Positions 21,390 to 29,938 of a stretch of 38,091 bases of DNA are shown piece after piece; the stretch's first letter is position 1, and each line of letters opens with the position of its first letter. The DNA comes from Woeseiaceae bacterium (GTDB lineage: Bacteria > Pseudomonadota > Gammaproteobacteria > Steroidobacterales > Woeseiaceae), in the NCBI GenBank assembly GCA_030066075.1, contig JASJCH010000009.1:1-38091 (forward strand), read 5' to 3'. The position numbers were made by a program, and so were the translations under genes. The notes below the pieces were generated by a model. That model was not told the DNA's origin. It made no database searches and was given only the letters and a program-made list of their open reading frames with translations.

Positions 21390-21868
21390 TGTTTCTCCGC
21401 GGCCTCTGCCTGCTGCGCCGCTTGCGCCTGCCGGGACTGCAGGTAGAGCGCGTCGAAGTTAATCGGCTGCAACACGAACTCCGGGAAACCGCCGCGCTGT
21501 ACCGTGCTGGCGATCGCCTCGCGCGCATACGGGAACAGGATGTTCGGACAGAAGCTGCCGATGATGGCCTTGAACTCTTCCTCGTCGTAGCCGTCGATCT
21601 GGAACAGCCCGGCCTGCTGGACTTCGGCGAGGAACATCGTCGTCTCTTCCTGCTTGGCTTCAACCGTAATCGTCAGGACGACTTCGTGAAGCTTGTCGTC
21701 GCCCTCGAGGGGCGAATGACTGCTGCGCAGGTTCAGATCCGTTTTCGGCGTCCATTCGCCGGAACGAAAAACTTCGGGCGCCTTCGGCGACTCGAAGGAA
21801 AAATCTTTGACGTAAATCTTGGAGATGCCGATCTGCTTTGCCGGCTCGTTGGTGGTTTCTTCTGCCAT
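21386..21868 (-). CDS. secB: Protein-export chaperone SecB
   Basis: SecB keeps precursor proteins unfolded and passes them to SecA. The 160 residues include QIGISKIYVKDFSFESP, WTPKTDLNL, LTITVEA (peptide-groove strands), and FQIDGYDEEEFKAIIGSFCPNILFPYAREAIASTVQRGGFPEFVLQPINFDALY (core CPNILFPYARE and GGFPEFVLQPINFDALY). The C-terminus is Ala/Gln-rich and ends in EKH. It lies 13 bp after the rhodanese gene and has AGGA before the ATG. Its stop overlaps the proposed CTG start of gpsA, so the two are probably coupled. The rhodanese-secB-gpsA order is common in gammaproteobacteria. Confidence 0.97.
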   Translation of the reverse strand: MAEETTNEPAKQIGISKIYVKDFSFESPKAPEVFRSGEWTPKTDLNLRSSHSPLEGDDKLHEVVLTITVEAKQEETTMFLAEVQQAGLFQIDGYDEEEFKAIIGSFCPNILFPYAREAIASTVQRGGFPEFVLQPINFDALYLQSRQAQAAQQAEAAEKH

Positions 21869-21881
21869 TACTGTTTCCTGG

Positions 21882-22328
21882 TTATGATTTCTTGCCTTTG
21901 CTCTTGGTCTTCTTGCCGCTGACGACCGGCAGGCCGGCCTGGCTCCAGGCGTTCATGCCGCCCTTGAGTGAATAAGCGCTTTCGAAGCCGGACTGCCGCA
22001 ACATCGCGACCGCCTTGTTAGAGCTGATGCCGGCATCGCAAACGGCGATCACCGGGGTGGAGGTGTTCAGCGAGTCCTTCTTTGCAGAAAGCTCGTCGAA
22101 CGGAATGTTCTTTGAATTGACGATATGACCGCGCAAGTACGACTCCGCGCTGCGCAGGTCGACGACGATCGCATCATTGTTGATCAGCGCCACGGCGTCA
22201 CCGGGCGTTACCGCAACCATGCCGGTGGCCTTGCGGCGCATCTCGGAGAAGATCAGCACGAAAAAGCTGATCATGAGGGCCGTCACCAGCAACGGATGAT
22301 TGCCGGCAAATTCGAAAACCTGTTCCAT
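21882..22328 (-). CDS. Membrane-anchored rhodanese-like protein (YibN type)
   Basis: One N-terminal membrane helix (LLVTALMISFFVLIF, residues 14-28) is followed by a cytoplasmic rhodanese domain from about residue 38 on. It has VVDLRSAESYLRGHI, the active-site Cys in AVCDAGISS and the closing ALKGG-like YSLKGGMNAWSQAGLPV. The Cys means persulfide carriage is possible. The C-terminal tail is lysine-rich (GKKTKSKGKKS). Length 148 and the position before secB match E. coli YibN. First gene of the minus-strand unit, divergent from envC over an 80-bp gap. Confidence 0.92.
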   Translation of the reverse strand: MEQVFEFAGNHPLLVTALMISFFVLIFSEMRRKATGMVAVTPGDAVALINNDAIVVDLRSAESYLRGHIVNSKNIPFDELSAKKDSLNTSTPVIAVCDAGISSNKAVAMLRQSGFESAYSLKGGMNAWSQAGLPVVSGKKTKSKGKKS

Positions 22329-22408
22329 CGTTATTGTCGATTGTTCGTCGGGCGGGAGACGTGGCGCCCGGCTTGTGGCAAAGCGCGCATTATACCAAAC
22401 TGCCCGTC

Positions 22409-23566
22409 ATGAAAGCGCTTCAGGCCCTCGTCTTTATTGGCGTCCTGGTGATGCCGGTCCAGGCCCAGGAAACCGGCGGTGAGCTCGCGAAGATCAAGGA
22501 GCAGGAGCTCGAGGAGGTCCGCAACCGCATCTCCGCGCTCAAGCAGAGCATGGACAAGAGCGCCGCTGCCCGGGACCGGCTTACCGGCGAACTGCAGGAA
22601 GCGGAGGTCGAGATTGCCGCGAAAAGGGCGCGGCTCAAGGATCTCGAGCGCGAGCGGGATTACGCGACGAAGCGCAAGGAAGAGCTCGACGCGCAGCTGG
22701 CCCGCCGCGAGGCCGAGCTTGACGACGAGGCGGCGGAGCTCGCCGAGCAGGTGCGGGCCGCCTACATGAGCGGCAGCCAGGAGCGCATCAAGCTGTTGCT
22801 GAACCAGCGCGACCCGGCGACCCTCGGACGGCTCATGGCCTATTACGGTTATCTCAATGACTATCGCAGCGCCAATATCGAGTCGGTTACCGCCGCAATT
22901 CGCGAGCTGGCCGCGCTGCGCAGCGAGGTGGCGGCCGAAGAAGCCCGCATCGCCGAGCTGGCGCGCGAGCGCTACGAGGAATTGACCCGCCTGAACGAGG
23001 CGCAAGAACGGCGTCAGCAGCTATTGTCGGGGCTGCGGCAACGGCTGGCGGACGAGGGCCGCGAAGTCGAGCGGCTGGCGGCGCAGGAGAAAGACCTGTC
23101 GCGCCTGATCGCGGAGCTGACCACGATCCTGTCGGATTACCCGATCAATTCCGAAGATCCGTTTCGGGAACACAAGGGCCGGCTGACCTGGCCCGTCGCG
23201 GGCACCCTGCTGCACGATTTCGGCCAGCCGCGCGCCAGCAGCCAGCTCAAGTGGAACGGCGTGGTGCTGGCGGCGCCGCGTGGCCGCGAGGTGCGGTCCG
23301 TGTACCACGGCCGGGTGGTGTTCGCCGACTGGCTGGCGGGGCTCGGGCTGCTCGTCATCGTCGACCACGGCGAGAGTTATATGACCCTCTATGGCTACAA
23401 CGAAACGATCCTCAAGAACGCGGGTGACTGGGTCGCGCCCGGTGACGTGATTGCGACCGTCGGCGACAGCGGCGGGCAGAGCCAGGCCAGTCTCTACTTC
23501 GAGTTACGGCGCGGCACGCAGCACCTGGACCCGCGTGATTGGGTGACGCGACGCCCCGGGGAGTAA
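22409..23566 (+). CDS. envC: Murein hydrolase activator EnvC
   Basis: A periplasmic activator of septal amidases during cell division. The ATG at 22409 gives a signal peptide (LQALVFIGVLVMPVQAQ). Residues about 25-240 are a long coiled coil rich in E, R and A. The C-terminal LytM domain starts near residue 275 (RLTWPVAGTLLHDFGQ). It lacks the zinc ligands of active M23 peptidases: where H-x-G-x-D is expected it reads KWNGVVLAAP. E. coli EnvC is likewise inactive and works as an activator. GLLVIVDHGESYMTLYGYN and SLYFELRRG match EnvC. In many relatives gpmI lies between yibN and envC; here it is absent. The S41 protease gene follows 96 bp later. Confidence 0.93.
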   Translation: MKALQALVFIGVLVMPVQAQETGGELAKIKEQELEEVRNRISALKQSMDKSAAARDRLTGELQEAEVEIAAKRARLKDLERERDYATKRKEELDAQLARREAELDDEAAELAEQVRAAYMSGSQERIKLLLNQRDPATLGRLMAYYGYLNDYRSANIESVTAAIRELAALRSEVAAEEARIAELARERYEELTRLNEAQERRQQLLSGLRQRLADEGREVERLAAQEKDLSRLIAELTTILSDYPINSEDPFREHKGRLTWPVAGTLLHDFGQPRASSQLKWNGVVLAAPRGREVRSVYHGRVVFADWLAGLGLLVIVDHGESYMTLYGYNETILKNAGDWVAPGDVIATVGDSGGQSQASLYFELRRGTQHLDPRDWVTRRPGE

Positions 23567-23662
23567 AACGTGACGCCGGCGTCTGGGACCGACTCCAGCC
23601 CTGTGCTAAGGTCACAAATCCTGTCCAGCCGGGAAACGGTGGCAGGAAAGCAGGAGACTTGT

Positions 23663-24883
23663 ATGTTGTTGAAAACCAGAGCGATTCTGGTTGTGGTGGT
23701 CGGCACGGTGATGGGCTTCAGCCTGTCGATGAGCGGCGGCCTGCTCGATTACGAGCCGCCCGTGGATCACGACGAGCGCGCCATGGAACAGGCCCGGCTG
23801 TTCGCCGAGGTGATGCAGCGCGTCAAGCGGGAATATGTTGAACCACTCGACGACAGCGAGTTACTGGACGCCGCGATCCGCGGCATGGTCGCCGACCTGG
23901 ACGCCCATTCCGAATTCCTCGACGCGAGCGAGTATCGCGATATTCGTATCAGCACCACGGGCAGCTACACCGGTATCGGGGTAGAGGTCAGCGAGCAGGA
24001 CGGCGTCATCACGGTCATCTCGCCAATGGCCGGCTCCCCTGCCGCACGCTCGGGAATTCGCAGCGGCGACAGGATCGTTGCGGTCGACGGCCACGGCATC
24101 GACGTGGTCAATGTTCACGACACGATGAGTCGCATGCGCGGCCGCGCGGGCTCCAAGGTAACGGTCACCGTCGACCGTGACGGTGAGGCGGTCGTCCACG
24201 AGATGCGCCGCGAGGTGATCCGCGTCGCCAGCGTCAGCCACGAACTGCTGGCGCCCTCTTACGGTTATGCGCGCCTGAGCCAGTTCAGCGAGACGACGGC
24301 GCGGGAGCTCAGCCGCGCTATCGACGACCTGCAGGACCAGAACGACGGCATGTTGTCCGGCCTGGTGCTGGACCTGCGCAACAACCCCGGCGGGGTGCTC
24401 GACGCGGCGGTGGACGTCAGCGACCTGTTCCTCGATTCCGGCGTCATCGTCTCGGCCGAGGGCCGCACACACGATTCGCGCTTCCGGCGTTCCGCCCATC
24501 GCGGCGATGTTCTCGACGGGGCCGATCTCATCGTGCTCGTTAATGAAGGTTCCGCATCTGCCTCGGAGATCGTAGCCGGCGCGCTGCAGGACCACGGGCG
24601 TGCAACGATCGTCGGCACGGCGACATTCGGCAAGGGCCTGGTGCAGACGGTGATGCCACTGTCGCAGGGCCGCGCCATCAAGCTGACCACGTCGCGCTAC
24701 TACACGCCGTCGGGCGATTCGATCCATGACACGGGCATCACGCCCGACGTGTTCGTCGAGAATACGCCCGGCTTCCCCGAGATGAACCTCTCCGCTGTCG
24801 TCGATGCCCGCAAGGACTCGCAGCTTGTCGAAGCGGTTGAACGGCTGCAGCGGCAGCGGGTGATGCACAGCAAGGCGCAATGA
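23663..24883 (+). CDS. S41 family C-terminal processing protease
   Basis: A periplasmic serine protease of the Prc/CtpA type. I take the ATG at 23663 (GGAG site nine bases before), because an earlier ATG at 23570 adds an unlikely leader. A hydrophobic N-terminus (ILVVVVGTVMGFSL) exports or anchors it. In order: an N-terminal helical segment with EVMQRVKREYVEP, DLDAHSEFLD, a PDZ domain (GIGVEVSEQDGVITVISPMAGSPAARSGIRSGDRIVAVDG, with the core SPAARSGIRSGD), and the protease with LVLDLRNNPGG, VNEGSASASEI (catalytic Ser) and TFGKGLVQT (catalytic Lys). The end TLITRYYTPSG-like part reads LTTSRYYTPSGDSI. The 406 residues are normal. envC-S41-deacetylase is a common cell-envelope cluster. Confidence 0.94.
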   Translation: MLLKTRAILVVVVGTVMGFSLSMSGGLLDYEPPVDHDERAMEQARLFAEVMQRVKREYVEPLDDSELLDAAIRGMVADLDAHSEFLDASEYRDIRISTTGSYTGIGVEVSEQDGVITVISPMAGSPAARSGIRSGDRIVAVDGHGIDVVNVHDTMSRMRGRAGSKVTVTVDRDGEAVVHEMRREVIRVASVSHELLAPSYGYARLSQFSETTARELSRAIDDLQDQNDGMLSGLVLDLRNNPGGVLDAAVDVSDLFLDSGVIVSAEGRTHDSRFRRSAHRGDVLDGADLIVLVNEGSASASEIVAGALQDHGRATIVGTATFGKGLVQTVMPLSQGRAIKLTTSRYYTPSGDSIHDTGITPDVFVENTPGFPEMNLSAVVDARKDSQLVEAVERLQRQRVMHSKAQ

Positions 24884-25629
24884 ACCGCCGCAGGTTCGTG
24901 ATAGCGGCGGCGAGCGCGCTGCTGGCCACAACCACCTTCGCCGCCAACCGACCCCGCATCGCCATCATCATCGATGATCTCGGCTACCGGTATGCCGACG
25001 GGCGACGCGCCATTGCGCTGCCCGGGCCGGTCGCGTACGCGGTCCTGCCGCAAACGCCATACGGCCGCAAGCTGGCGCTGCTCGCCCGGGATTCCGGCAG
25101 GGAGGTACTGCTGCACCTGCCCCTCGAGGCCGCGAACCAGGCAGGGCCAGCGGAACCCGGCGGGATCACGCTCGACATGACGCGCGGCGCATTTCGGGCA
25201 ACCTTCGCCAGCGCCATCGAAACCGTCCCGTTCGCCGTCGGCGTCAGCAGCCACCGCGGCAGCCTGCTGACCCGCCATCCCGGGCACATGACCTGGCTCA
25301 TGGAGGAGATCCGCGACCGCGAAGACCTGTTCTTCATCGACAGCTACACGACGCACGAGAGTATCGCCCTGCAGGTGGCGCGGGAGGAAGGCGTTATCGC
25401 GACGCGTCGTGACGTCTTCCTCGATCACGAGCGCTCGGTCGAGGCCGTGACGCGAGAGTTCGGGCGCCTCAAGGACAAGGCGCACAGGAAGGGCCATGCC
25501 GTGGGTATCGGCCACCCGTTCCCGGAGACTCTCGAGGTGCTGGAGCGAGAGCTGCCGCGGCTGGAGCAGCAAGGTTTCCAGCTCGTGACAATTGGCGAAT
25601 TGATCGGTGCGGAACGGAACCGCATCTGA
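24880..25629 (+). CDS. Divergent polysaccharide deacetylase family protein (YibQ type)
   Basis: A 249-residue exported protein. The N-terminus MNRRRFVIAAASALLATTTFA is a signal peptide with an RRR run, so Tat export is conceivable, though the residues after the arginines (FVIAAA) fit Sec as well. The mature part matches the divergent deacetylase family (formerly DUF610): IAIIIDDLGYR (metal-site Asp-Asp), VAYAVLPQTPYGRKLA, EVLLHLPLEA, GVSSHRGSLLT, FFIDSYTTHES and GHAVGIGHPFPETLE. No enzyme activity is established in what I can recall. The ATG overlaps the S41 protease stop (ATGA), so the two are translated together, as is usual for envC-ctp-yibQ clusters. Confidence 0.9.
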   Translation: MNRRRFVIAAASALLATTTFAANRPRIAIIIDDLGYRYADGRRAIALPGPVAYAVLPQTPYGRKLALLARDSGREVLLHLPLEAANQAGPAEPGGITLDMTRGAFRATFASAIETVPFAVGVSSHRGSLLTRHPGHMTWLMEEIRDREDLFFIDSYTTHESIALQVAREEGVIATRRDVFLDHERSVEAVTREFGRLKDKAHRKGHAVGIGHPFPETLEVLERELPRLEQQGFQLVTIGELIGAERNRI

Positions 25630-25673
25630 CCAAAGTGTTCTAAACTATCCGTGGTACCACGAAGCAGTTCCTG

Positions 25674-26489
25674 ATGAAAAAAACCGTCACCGCTTTCGCG
25701 ATCACTTACCTGTTCGTTTTCCCGCTTCTCGGCCTGGCACAGGATGCCGACGAGGCGGCGGGCTCGAAGGACGTTGCCTGTACGATGCAATGGGACCCGG
25801 TCTGCGGTATCGACGGTCAGACGTACAGTAATGATTGCGTCGCCCGCGTTGCCGGCGTGGATGTGGCGACCCGCGGCATGTGCCCGACCGTCGAATCGGG
25901 ATGCAGCGACGAGTACGACCCGGTGTGCGGCATCAACGGCACGACCTATGTCAACGAGTGCTTCGCCCGGCTCTCGGGCGTGCAGGTCGCCGGGCTCGGC
26001 GAGTGCACGGCGAACGGCTGCCCCAGCGTCGAGGAGCCGGTCTGCGGCATGAACGGCCGCACCTACATCAATCGCTGCGAGGCCGACGCGGAACGCGTGC
26101 CGATCCAGCGCATCGGCCTGTGTGACCTCGACAACTGCCCGAAGGTATTTGCGCCCGTGTGCGCGGACGATGTCACCTACGACAACGCCTGCAGTGCTGA
26201 AAAGGAGGGCGTGCTTACCTACACGATAGGCATCTGTAACGTGCGGTCCTGCCCGTCGATCTTTGTTCCCGTGTGTGGCGCCGACGGCATGACTTACGGC
26301 AACGCCTGCCAGGCAGAGCGCCGCGGCGTGCGCATTGACTACGCGGGGGTGTGCGAAGGCCAGGGCAGGAACTGCCCGCGCGAGTATGCACCCGTGTGCG
26401 GCATCGACGGCGTCACCTATGAAAACGAGTGCCAGATAGAAAACGCCGGCGTGACCAAGGCCTACGCCGGCGCCTGTGTTGGCGACTAG
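25674..26489 (+). CDS. Secreted protein with six tandem Kazal-type inhibitor domains
   Basis: After a signal peptide (residues 1-22, cut likely after LA) the 271-residue protein consists almost only of six Kazal-like repeats: 36-70, 77-111, 116-150, 155-188, 193-227 and 234-268. Each has the pattern C-x5-7-PVCG-x-(D/N)G-x-TY-x2-(A/E/D/R)C-x14-C, that is four Cys per domain, likely two disulfides. Domain 4 lacks the G after VC and is one residue shorter. By Kazal rules the P1 residue is two after the first Cys: Met38, Asp79, Ser118, Lys157, Ser195 and Arg236. Domains 4 and 6 would be trypsin-type inhibitors. Repeats differ enough not to be recent copies. It probably blocks proteases outside the cell, either its own or from prey or hosts. 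It converges on the AbgT gene. Confidence 0.92.
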   Translation: MKKTVTAFAITYLFVFPLLGLAQDADEAAGSKDVACTMQWDPVCGIDGQTYSNDCVARVAGVDVATRGMCPTVESGCSDEYDPVCGINGTTYVNECFARLSGVQVAGLGECTANGCPSVEEPVCGMNGRTYINRCEADAERVPIQRIGLCDLDNCPKVFAPVCADDVTYDNACSAEKEGVLTYTIGICNVRSCPSIFVPVCGADGMTYGNACQAERRGVRIDYAGVCEGQGRNCPREYAPVCGIDGVTYENECQIENAGVTKAYAGACVGD

Positions 26490-26513
26490 TCGCGGCCATG
26501 GGCCGCTCCTGCA
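26490..26513. repeat. Single REP-type hairpin between convergent genes
   Basis: GCGGCC (26492-26497), ATG, GGCCGC (26501-26506), followed by TCCTGCA. It matches the right half of the REP pair at 31859-31905 (there GCGGCC-ACG-GGCCGC-TCCTACA). It starts one base after the Kazal gene stop codon and fills most of the 31-bp gap before the AbgT gene end. Confidence 0.7.
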
Positions 26514-26520
26514 CTGATCT

Positions 26521-28074
26521 TTACGGGTACGTGTAGCTGGCGGCAAAGCCGAGCGGCAACCCGATCGCGTAGTAGATCAACAGGAAGATCGTCCACGTCG
26601 TCAGGAACCATAGCGAGTACGGCAACATCATTGCCGCCAGGGTGCCAATGCCCGTTCCCTTCACATAGCGCTGGCAGTAGACGACGACCAGCGGGAAGTA
26701 CGGCATCAGCGGCGTAATGATGTTGGTGCTCGAATCGCCGACACGATACGCAGCCTGCGTCAGGTCGGGCGAGATACCCAGCGACATCAGCATCGGCACG
26801 AAGATCGGCGCGAGCAGCCCCCACTTGGCGCTCGCGGAACCGACGAACAGGTTGACGAAGCCGGTCAGCAGCACAATGCCGACGATCAGGATCGATGGAT
26901 AGTCCTGCAGGCCCTTGAGCGCCTCCGCGCCCGCCAGGGCAAGCAGCGTCCCGAGGTTCGATGCGCCGAACGAATACACGAACTGCGCGATGAAGAACAT
27001 GATGACGAGGTAATACGCCATCTGGTGCATCGCATGCGTCATTCCTTCGATGACGTCCTTGATGCCCTTGAGCGTGCCGGCGACATAGCCGAACACGATG
27101 CCCGGAATCAGGAACAGGAAGAAAATCAGCGCGACGATCGACTGCATGATCGGCGCCTGGAAGGTCACGAGCTTGCCGTCCGCATCGCGCCACGGTGAGC
27201 CTTCGGGGATGAGCGTGAGGATGAGAACCACGAGGCCGAGCAGCATGGCGATGAGCGCCCAGCGCAGACCCTTGCGCTCGTTGTCCTGCAGTTCGTGCAT
27301 CTCCGGCAGATCTTCCTCGTCACCGTCGATCGGCGTATTCGCGAGGCGCGGCTCGACGATCCTGTCGGTAATCCACCAGCCGAGGCTGATGATCAACAAC
27401 GACGACGCCGTCGTGAAGAAGTAGTTGTTGAGGGTGTTTACTTCAATCGTCGGGTCGAGCAGCTGCGCCCCGCCCTGCGTAAGACCCTGCAGCAGCGGGT
27501 CGAGCGCGGCCGGCACGAAGTTCGCCGAGAACCCGCCCGAGACGCCGGCGAACGCGGCCGCGATGCCGGCCAGCGGGTGCCGCCCTGCAGCATAGAAGAT
27601 CACCCCGCCAATCGGGATCACCAGCACGTAGCCAGCATCCACCGCGGAATGACTGACGATGCCGACGAGGATGACCATCGGCGTGAGCAGCCGTACCGCC
27701 GTCACGTTCAGCAGCGCGCGAATACCGGTAGTGATGAAGCCGGAATGTTCCGCAACACCGATACCGAGCATTGCAACCAGCACCGTACCGATCGGGCCGA
27801 ACGTCACGAAGTTCGTGACGAAGCCGCTCATAAACGACGTTATCGCCGTACCGGTTAGCTGGTTGACGATGATGATCGGCTCTTCGGAGCGCGGATCGAT
27901 GAAGCTGAACGTGAGATACGACAGCAGCCACGACAGCACCCACACGATGAACAACAGCGCGATGAACAGCACCGCCGGGTCGGGCAATGCGTTGCCTACG
28001 CGCTCGACGGTGCCCAGAAAACCGCCGTTGCCTTTGGACGGTGGCGGCGCCTGTTCTTGTTTTTCTTCCGACAT
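26521..28074 (-). CDS. AbgT family transporter
   Basis: A 517-residue membrane protein, with about 9-11 helices, of the AbgT family (E. coli AbgT imports p-aminobenzoyl-glutamate; MtrF/YdaH relatives export antimetabolites). Motifs seen: GNALPDPAVLFI near the start, FGPIGTVLVAMLGIGVAEHSGFI, the hairpin VSHSAVDAGYVLVIPIGGVIF, GGFSANFVPAALDPLLQG, GSASAKWGLLAPIFVPML and GDSSTNIITPLMPYFPLVV (substrate-site hairpins). The N-terminus is charged and soluble. GGGGGAAGA lies before the ATG. It follows the M2 peptidase gene by 12 bp, so it is likely cotranscribed with it. Substrate unproven; glutamyl or dipeptide-like compounds would fit the context. Confidence 0.92.
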   Translation of the reverse strand: MSEEKQEQAPPPSKGNGGFLGTVERVGNALPDPAVLFIALLFIVWVLSWLLSYLTFSFIDPRSEEPIIIVNQLTGTAITSFMSGFVTNFVTFGPIGTVLVAMLGIGVAEHSGFITTGIRALLNVTAVRLLTPMVILVGIVSHSAVDAGYVLVIPIGGVIFYAAGRHPLAGIAAAFAGVSGGFSANFVPAALDPLLQGLTQGGAQLLDPTIEVNTLNNYFFTTASSLLIISLGWWITDRIVEPRLANTPIDGDEEDLPEMHELQDNERKGLRWALIAMLLGLVVLILTLIPEGSPWRDADGKLVTFQAPIMQSIVALIFFLFLIPGIVFGYVAGTLKGIKDVIEGMTHAMHQMAYYLVIMFFIAQFVYSFGASNLGTLLALAGAEALKGLQDYPSILIVGIVLLTGFVNLFVGSASAKWGLLAPIFVPMLMSLGISPDLTQAAYRVGDSSTNIITPLMPYFPLVVVYCQRYVKGTGIGTLAAMMLPYSLWFLTTWTIFLLIYYAIGLPLGFAASYTYP

Positions 28075-28086
28075 TTGTCTTCCCCC

Positions 28087-29913
28087 TTACCAGCCGCAGG
28101 TCCGGCCCTCGTTCTGCTCCTTGAGGTAGCCCATGAGCGGCGCGAAGTAATCGATAATGGCCGACGCGTCCATTTCGCGCGTGCCCGTCAGTTTCTCGAG
28201 CGTATCCTGCCAGGGTTCGCTCTGGCCGGCCTCGAGCATCGCATAAAATTTTGCCCCGGCCTCCTTGTTGCCGAAGATCGAGCACGAGTGCAGGTCGCCC
28301 TGGTGGCCGGCGGTCTCGCACAGTGAGCGATGGAACTGGAACTGCAGGATGCGTGCGAGGAAGTAGCGCGTGTAGGACACGTTGCCGGGCACGTGATACT
28401 TTGCCCCCGGATCGAAGTGTTCTTCGGTACGCTCTACGGCGGGTGCTATGCCCTGGTAACGCGTGCGCATTTCCCACCAGCTCTTGTTGTAATCCCCCGG
28501 CGTGACCTCGCCAGCGAACACGGCCCAGCGCCATTCGTCAATGAGTTTGCCGAACGGCAAGAAGGCGATCGAGTCGAGCGCCATCTGCATTTGTCGATTG
28601 ATTACGGCCTGTTCGTTTTGCTCCGCATCGCTGATCAGGCCGACCTCGGCAAGATAGCCGGGCGTCATCGATAACACCACCGTGTCGCCGATGGCCTCGT
28701 GGAAGCCACTGTGCGCGCCGTCCTGGAACACCGGCGGCTGGTCCTTGTAGGCGCCCTGGTAGTAGTTGTGGCCGAGCTCGTGGTAGATCACCCGCAGCTC
28801 GTCATAGGTCTGGTTGATGCACATCTTGATGCGCAGGTCGTTGCCCCCGTCGAGACCCCACGCGCTGGCGTGGCAGACAACTTCACGATCCTGCGGTTTG
28901 CTGAACTGCGAACGCTCCCAGAACGTGTCCGGCAGTCGCGGCATGCCGAGCGACACATAGAAGTTCTCCGCCGAGCGCACCATCTCCTGCGGCGAGTAGT
29001 TCTTGGTCTTGAGCGTGCCGTCGACGTCGAGGTCCGAGACGCCCGGGAAGGGCTCCAGGAGGTCGTACAGCGGCGCCCACTCCTGGGCCCACATGTTGCC
29101 GAGGATGTGCGCGGGAATCGGCCCGTCCTGCGGCACCTTGTCGGTGCCGTAGACGTCACCGAGGGTGGCCCGAACGTGGCAGTGCAGCTCGTCATACAGG
29201 GGTTTGACCTGGTCCCAGAGCCGGTTCGTTTCGGCGCGGAACTCGTCCGGGCTCATGTCGAAACCGGCGCGCCACATTTCGCCGAGGTTGTTGTATCCCA
29301 GCGTTCCAGCGCCCTCGTTCGCGAGTTCGACATAGCGCCCGAACTTGTCACGCATCGGCACCGAGATTTCGCGCCAGCCTGTCCAGAGCTCCAGCAGTTC
29401 GTCGTAATCGCGAACCTGCTGCATCATTAGCTCGAGCTCGGTGCCCGAAATGCAGTCATTGTCGGAGCGGCAGTACTTACCGGCACCGTACATACCGGTC
29501 ATCTCGGTCGCGATCTCGGTCAGCTCGCGGCGCTTGGCGGCGTCTTTCGGCGCGGGCAGGGAGGTGCCGAGCTTGAGAAGATCGATCGCCCGGCGGGTTT
29601 CCGGCGCCAGCTCCATGTCATCGTAGGCCATGGCCTGCTCGACCGTCTCGCTGTGCCACTTGGCGTACCGCTCACGCGCCAGCGAACTCAGGATCGCCGT
29701 GTCCGGGGTGATGTAAGTTGCGCGCACCCACGCGGCCGCGCCGCCCTCGCGGTTGAGCTCCGTTAGCTCCTCGTTAACGCGGACGACGAATTCTTCGGCC
29801 GTCTCGGCTGGGGCGGCGGCCGGTGCCGCTGTCTCTTCCGGTGCTTCTTGCGAGCAAGCGCCGAGAACGACTGCGAGCAGCGCGCCCGCAAACAGTTTTG
29901 CCGTGTCTTTCAT
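28087..29913 (-). CDS. M2 family peptidyl-dipeptidase (ACE-like), lipoprotein
   Basis: A zinc dipeptidyl carboxypeptidase related to angiotensin-converting enzyme that cuts dipeptides from peptide C-termini. The N-terminus (AGALLAVVLGAC) has a lipobox with Cys20; an Ala/Pro/Glu-rich linker follows. The zinc motif HELGH is at residues 378-382 (mammalian ACE: HEMGH), followed by NYYQGAYKDQPPVFQDGAHSGFHEAIGD, which holds the third ligand Glu (core GFHEAIGD). Further matches: WRWAVFAGEVTPGDYNKSWWEMRTRYQG and FDPGAKYHVPGNVSYTRYFLA (core YHVPGNVSYTRYF). Length 608 is normal. AGGAA precedes the ATG. It sits between a POT permease and an AbgT transporter on one strand. Confidence 0.95.
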   Translation of the reverse strand: MKDTAKLFAGALLAVVLGACSQEAPEETAAPAAAPAETAEEFVVRVNEELTELNREGGAAAWVRATYITPDTAILSSLARERYAKWHSETVEQAMAYDDMELAPETRRAIDLLKLGTSLPAPKDAAKRRELTEIATEMTGMYGAGKYCRSDNDCISGTELELMMQQVRDYDELLELWTGWREISVPMRDKFGRYVELANEGAGTLGYNNLGEMWRAGFDMSPDEFRAETNRLWDQVKPLYDELHCHVRATLGDVYGTDKVPQDGPIPAHILGNMWAQEWAPLYDLLEPFPGVSDLDVDGTLKTKNYSPQEMVRSAENFYVSLGMPRLPDTFWERSQFSKPQDREVVCHASAWGLDGGNDLRIKMCINQTYDELRVIYHELGHNYYQGAYKDQPPVFQDGAHSGFHEAIGDTVVLSMTPGYLAEVGLISDAEQNEQAVINRQMQMALDSIAFLPFGKLIDEWRWAVFAGEVTPGDYNKSWWEMRTRYQGIAPAVERTEEHFDPGAKYHVPGNVSYTRYFLARILQFQFHRSLCETAGHQGDLHSCSIFGNKEAGAKFYAMLEAGQSEPWQDTLEKLTGTREMDASAIIDYFAPLMGYLKEQNEGRTCGW

Positions 29914-29938
29914 GATTATTTCCTAACCTGGATGTTGC

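Noticed and set aside
22373-22396. TTGTGG and TATACC as an envC promoter
   Set aside because: The spacer is only 12 bp, too short for a standard sigma-70 promoter.
22334-22408. Longer envC start at 22334
   Set aside because: It would bury the signal peptide behind 25 unrelated residues; the ATG at 22409 gives a proper signal.
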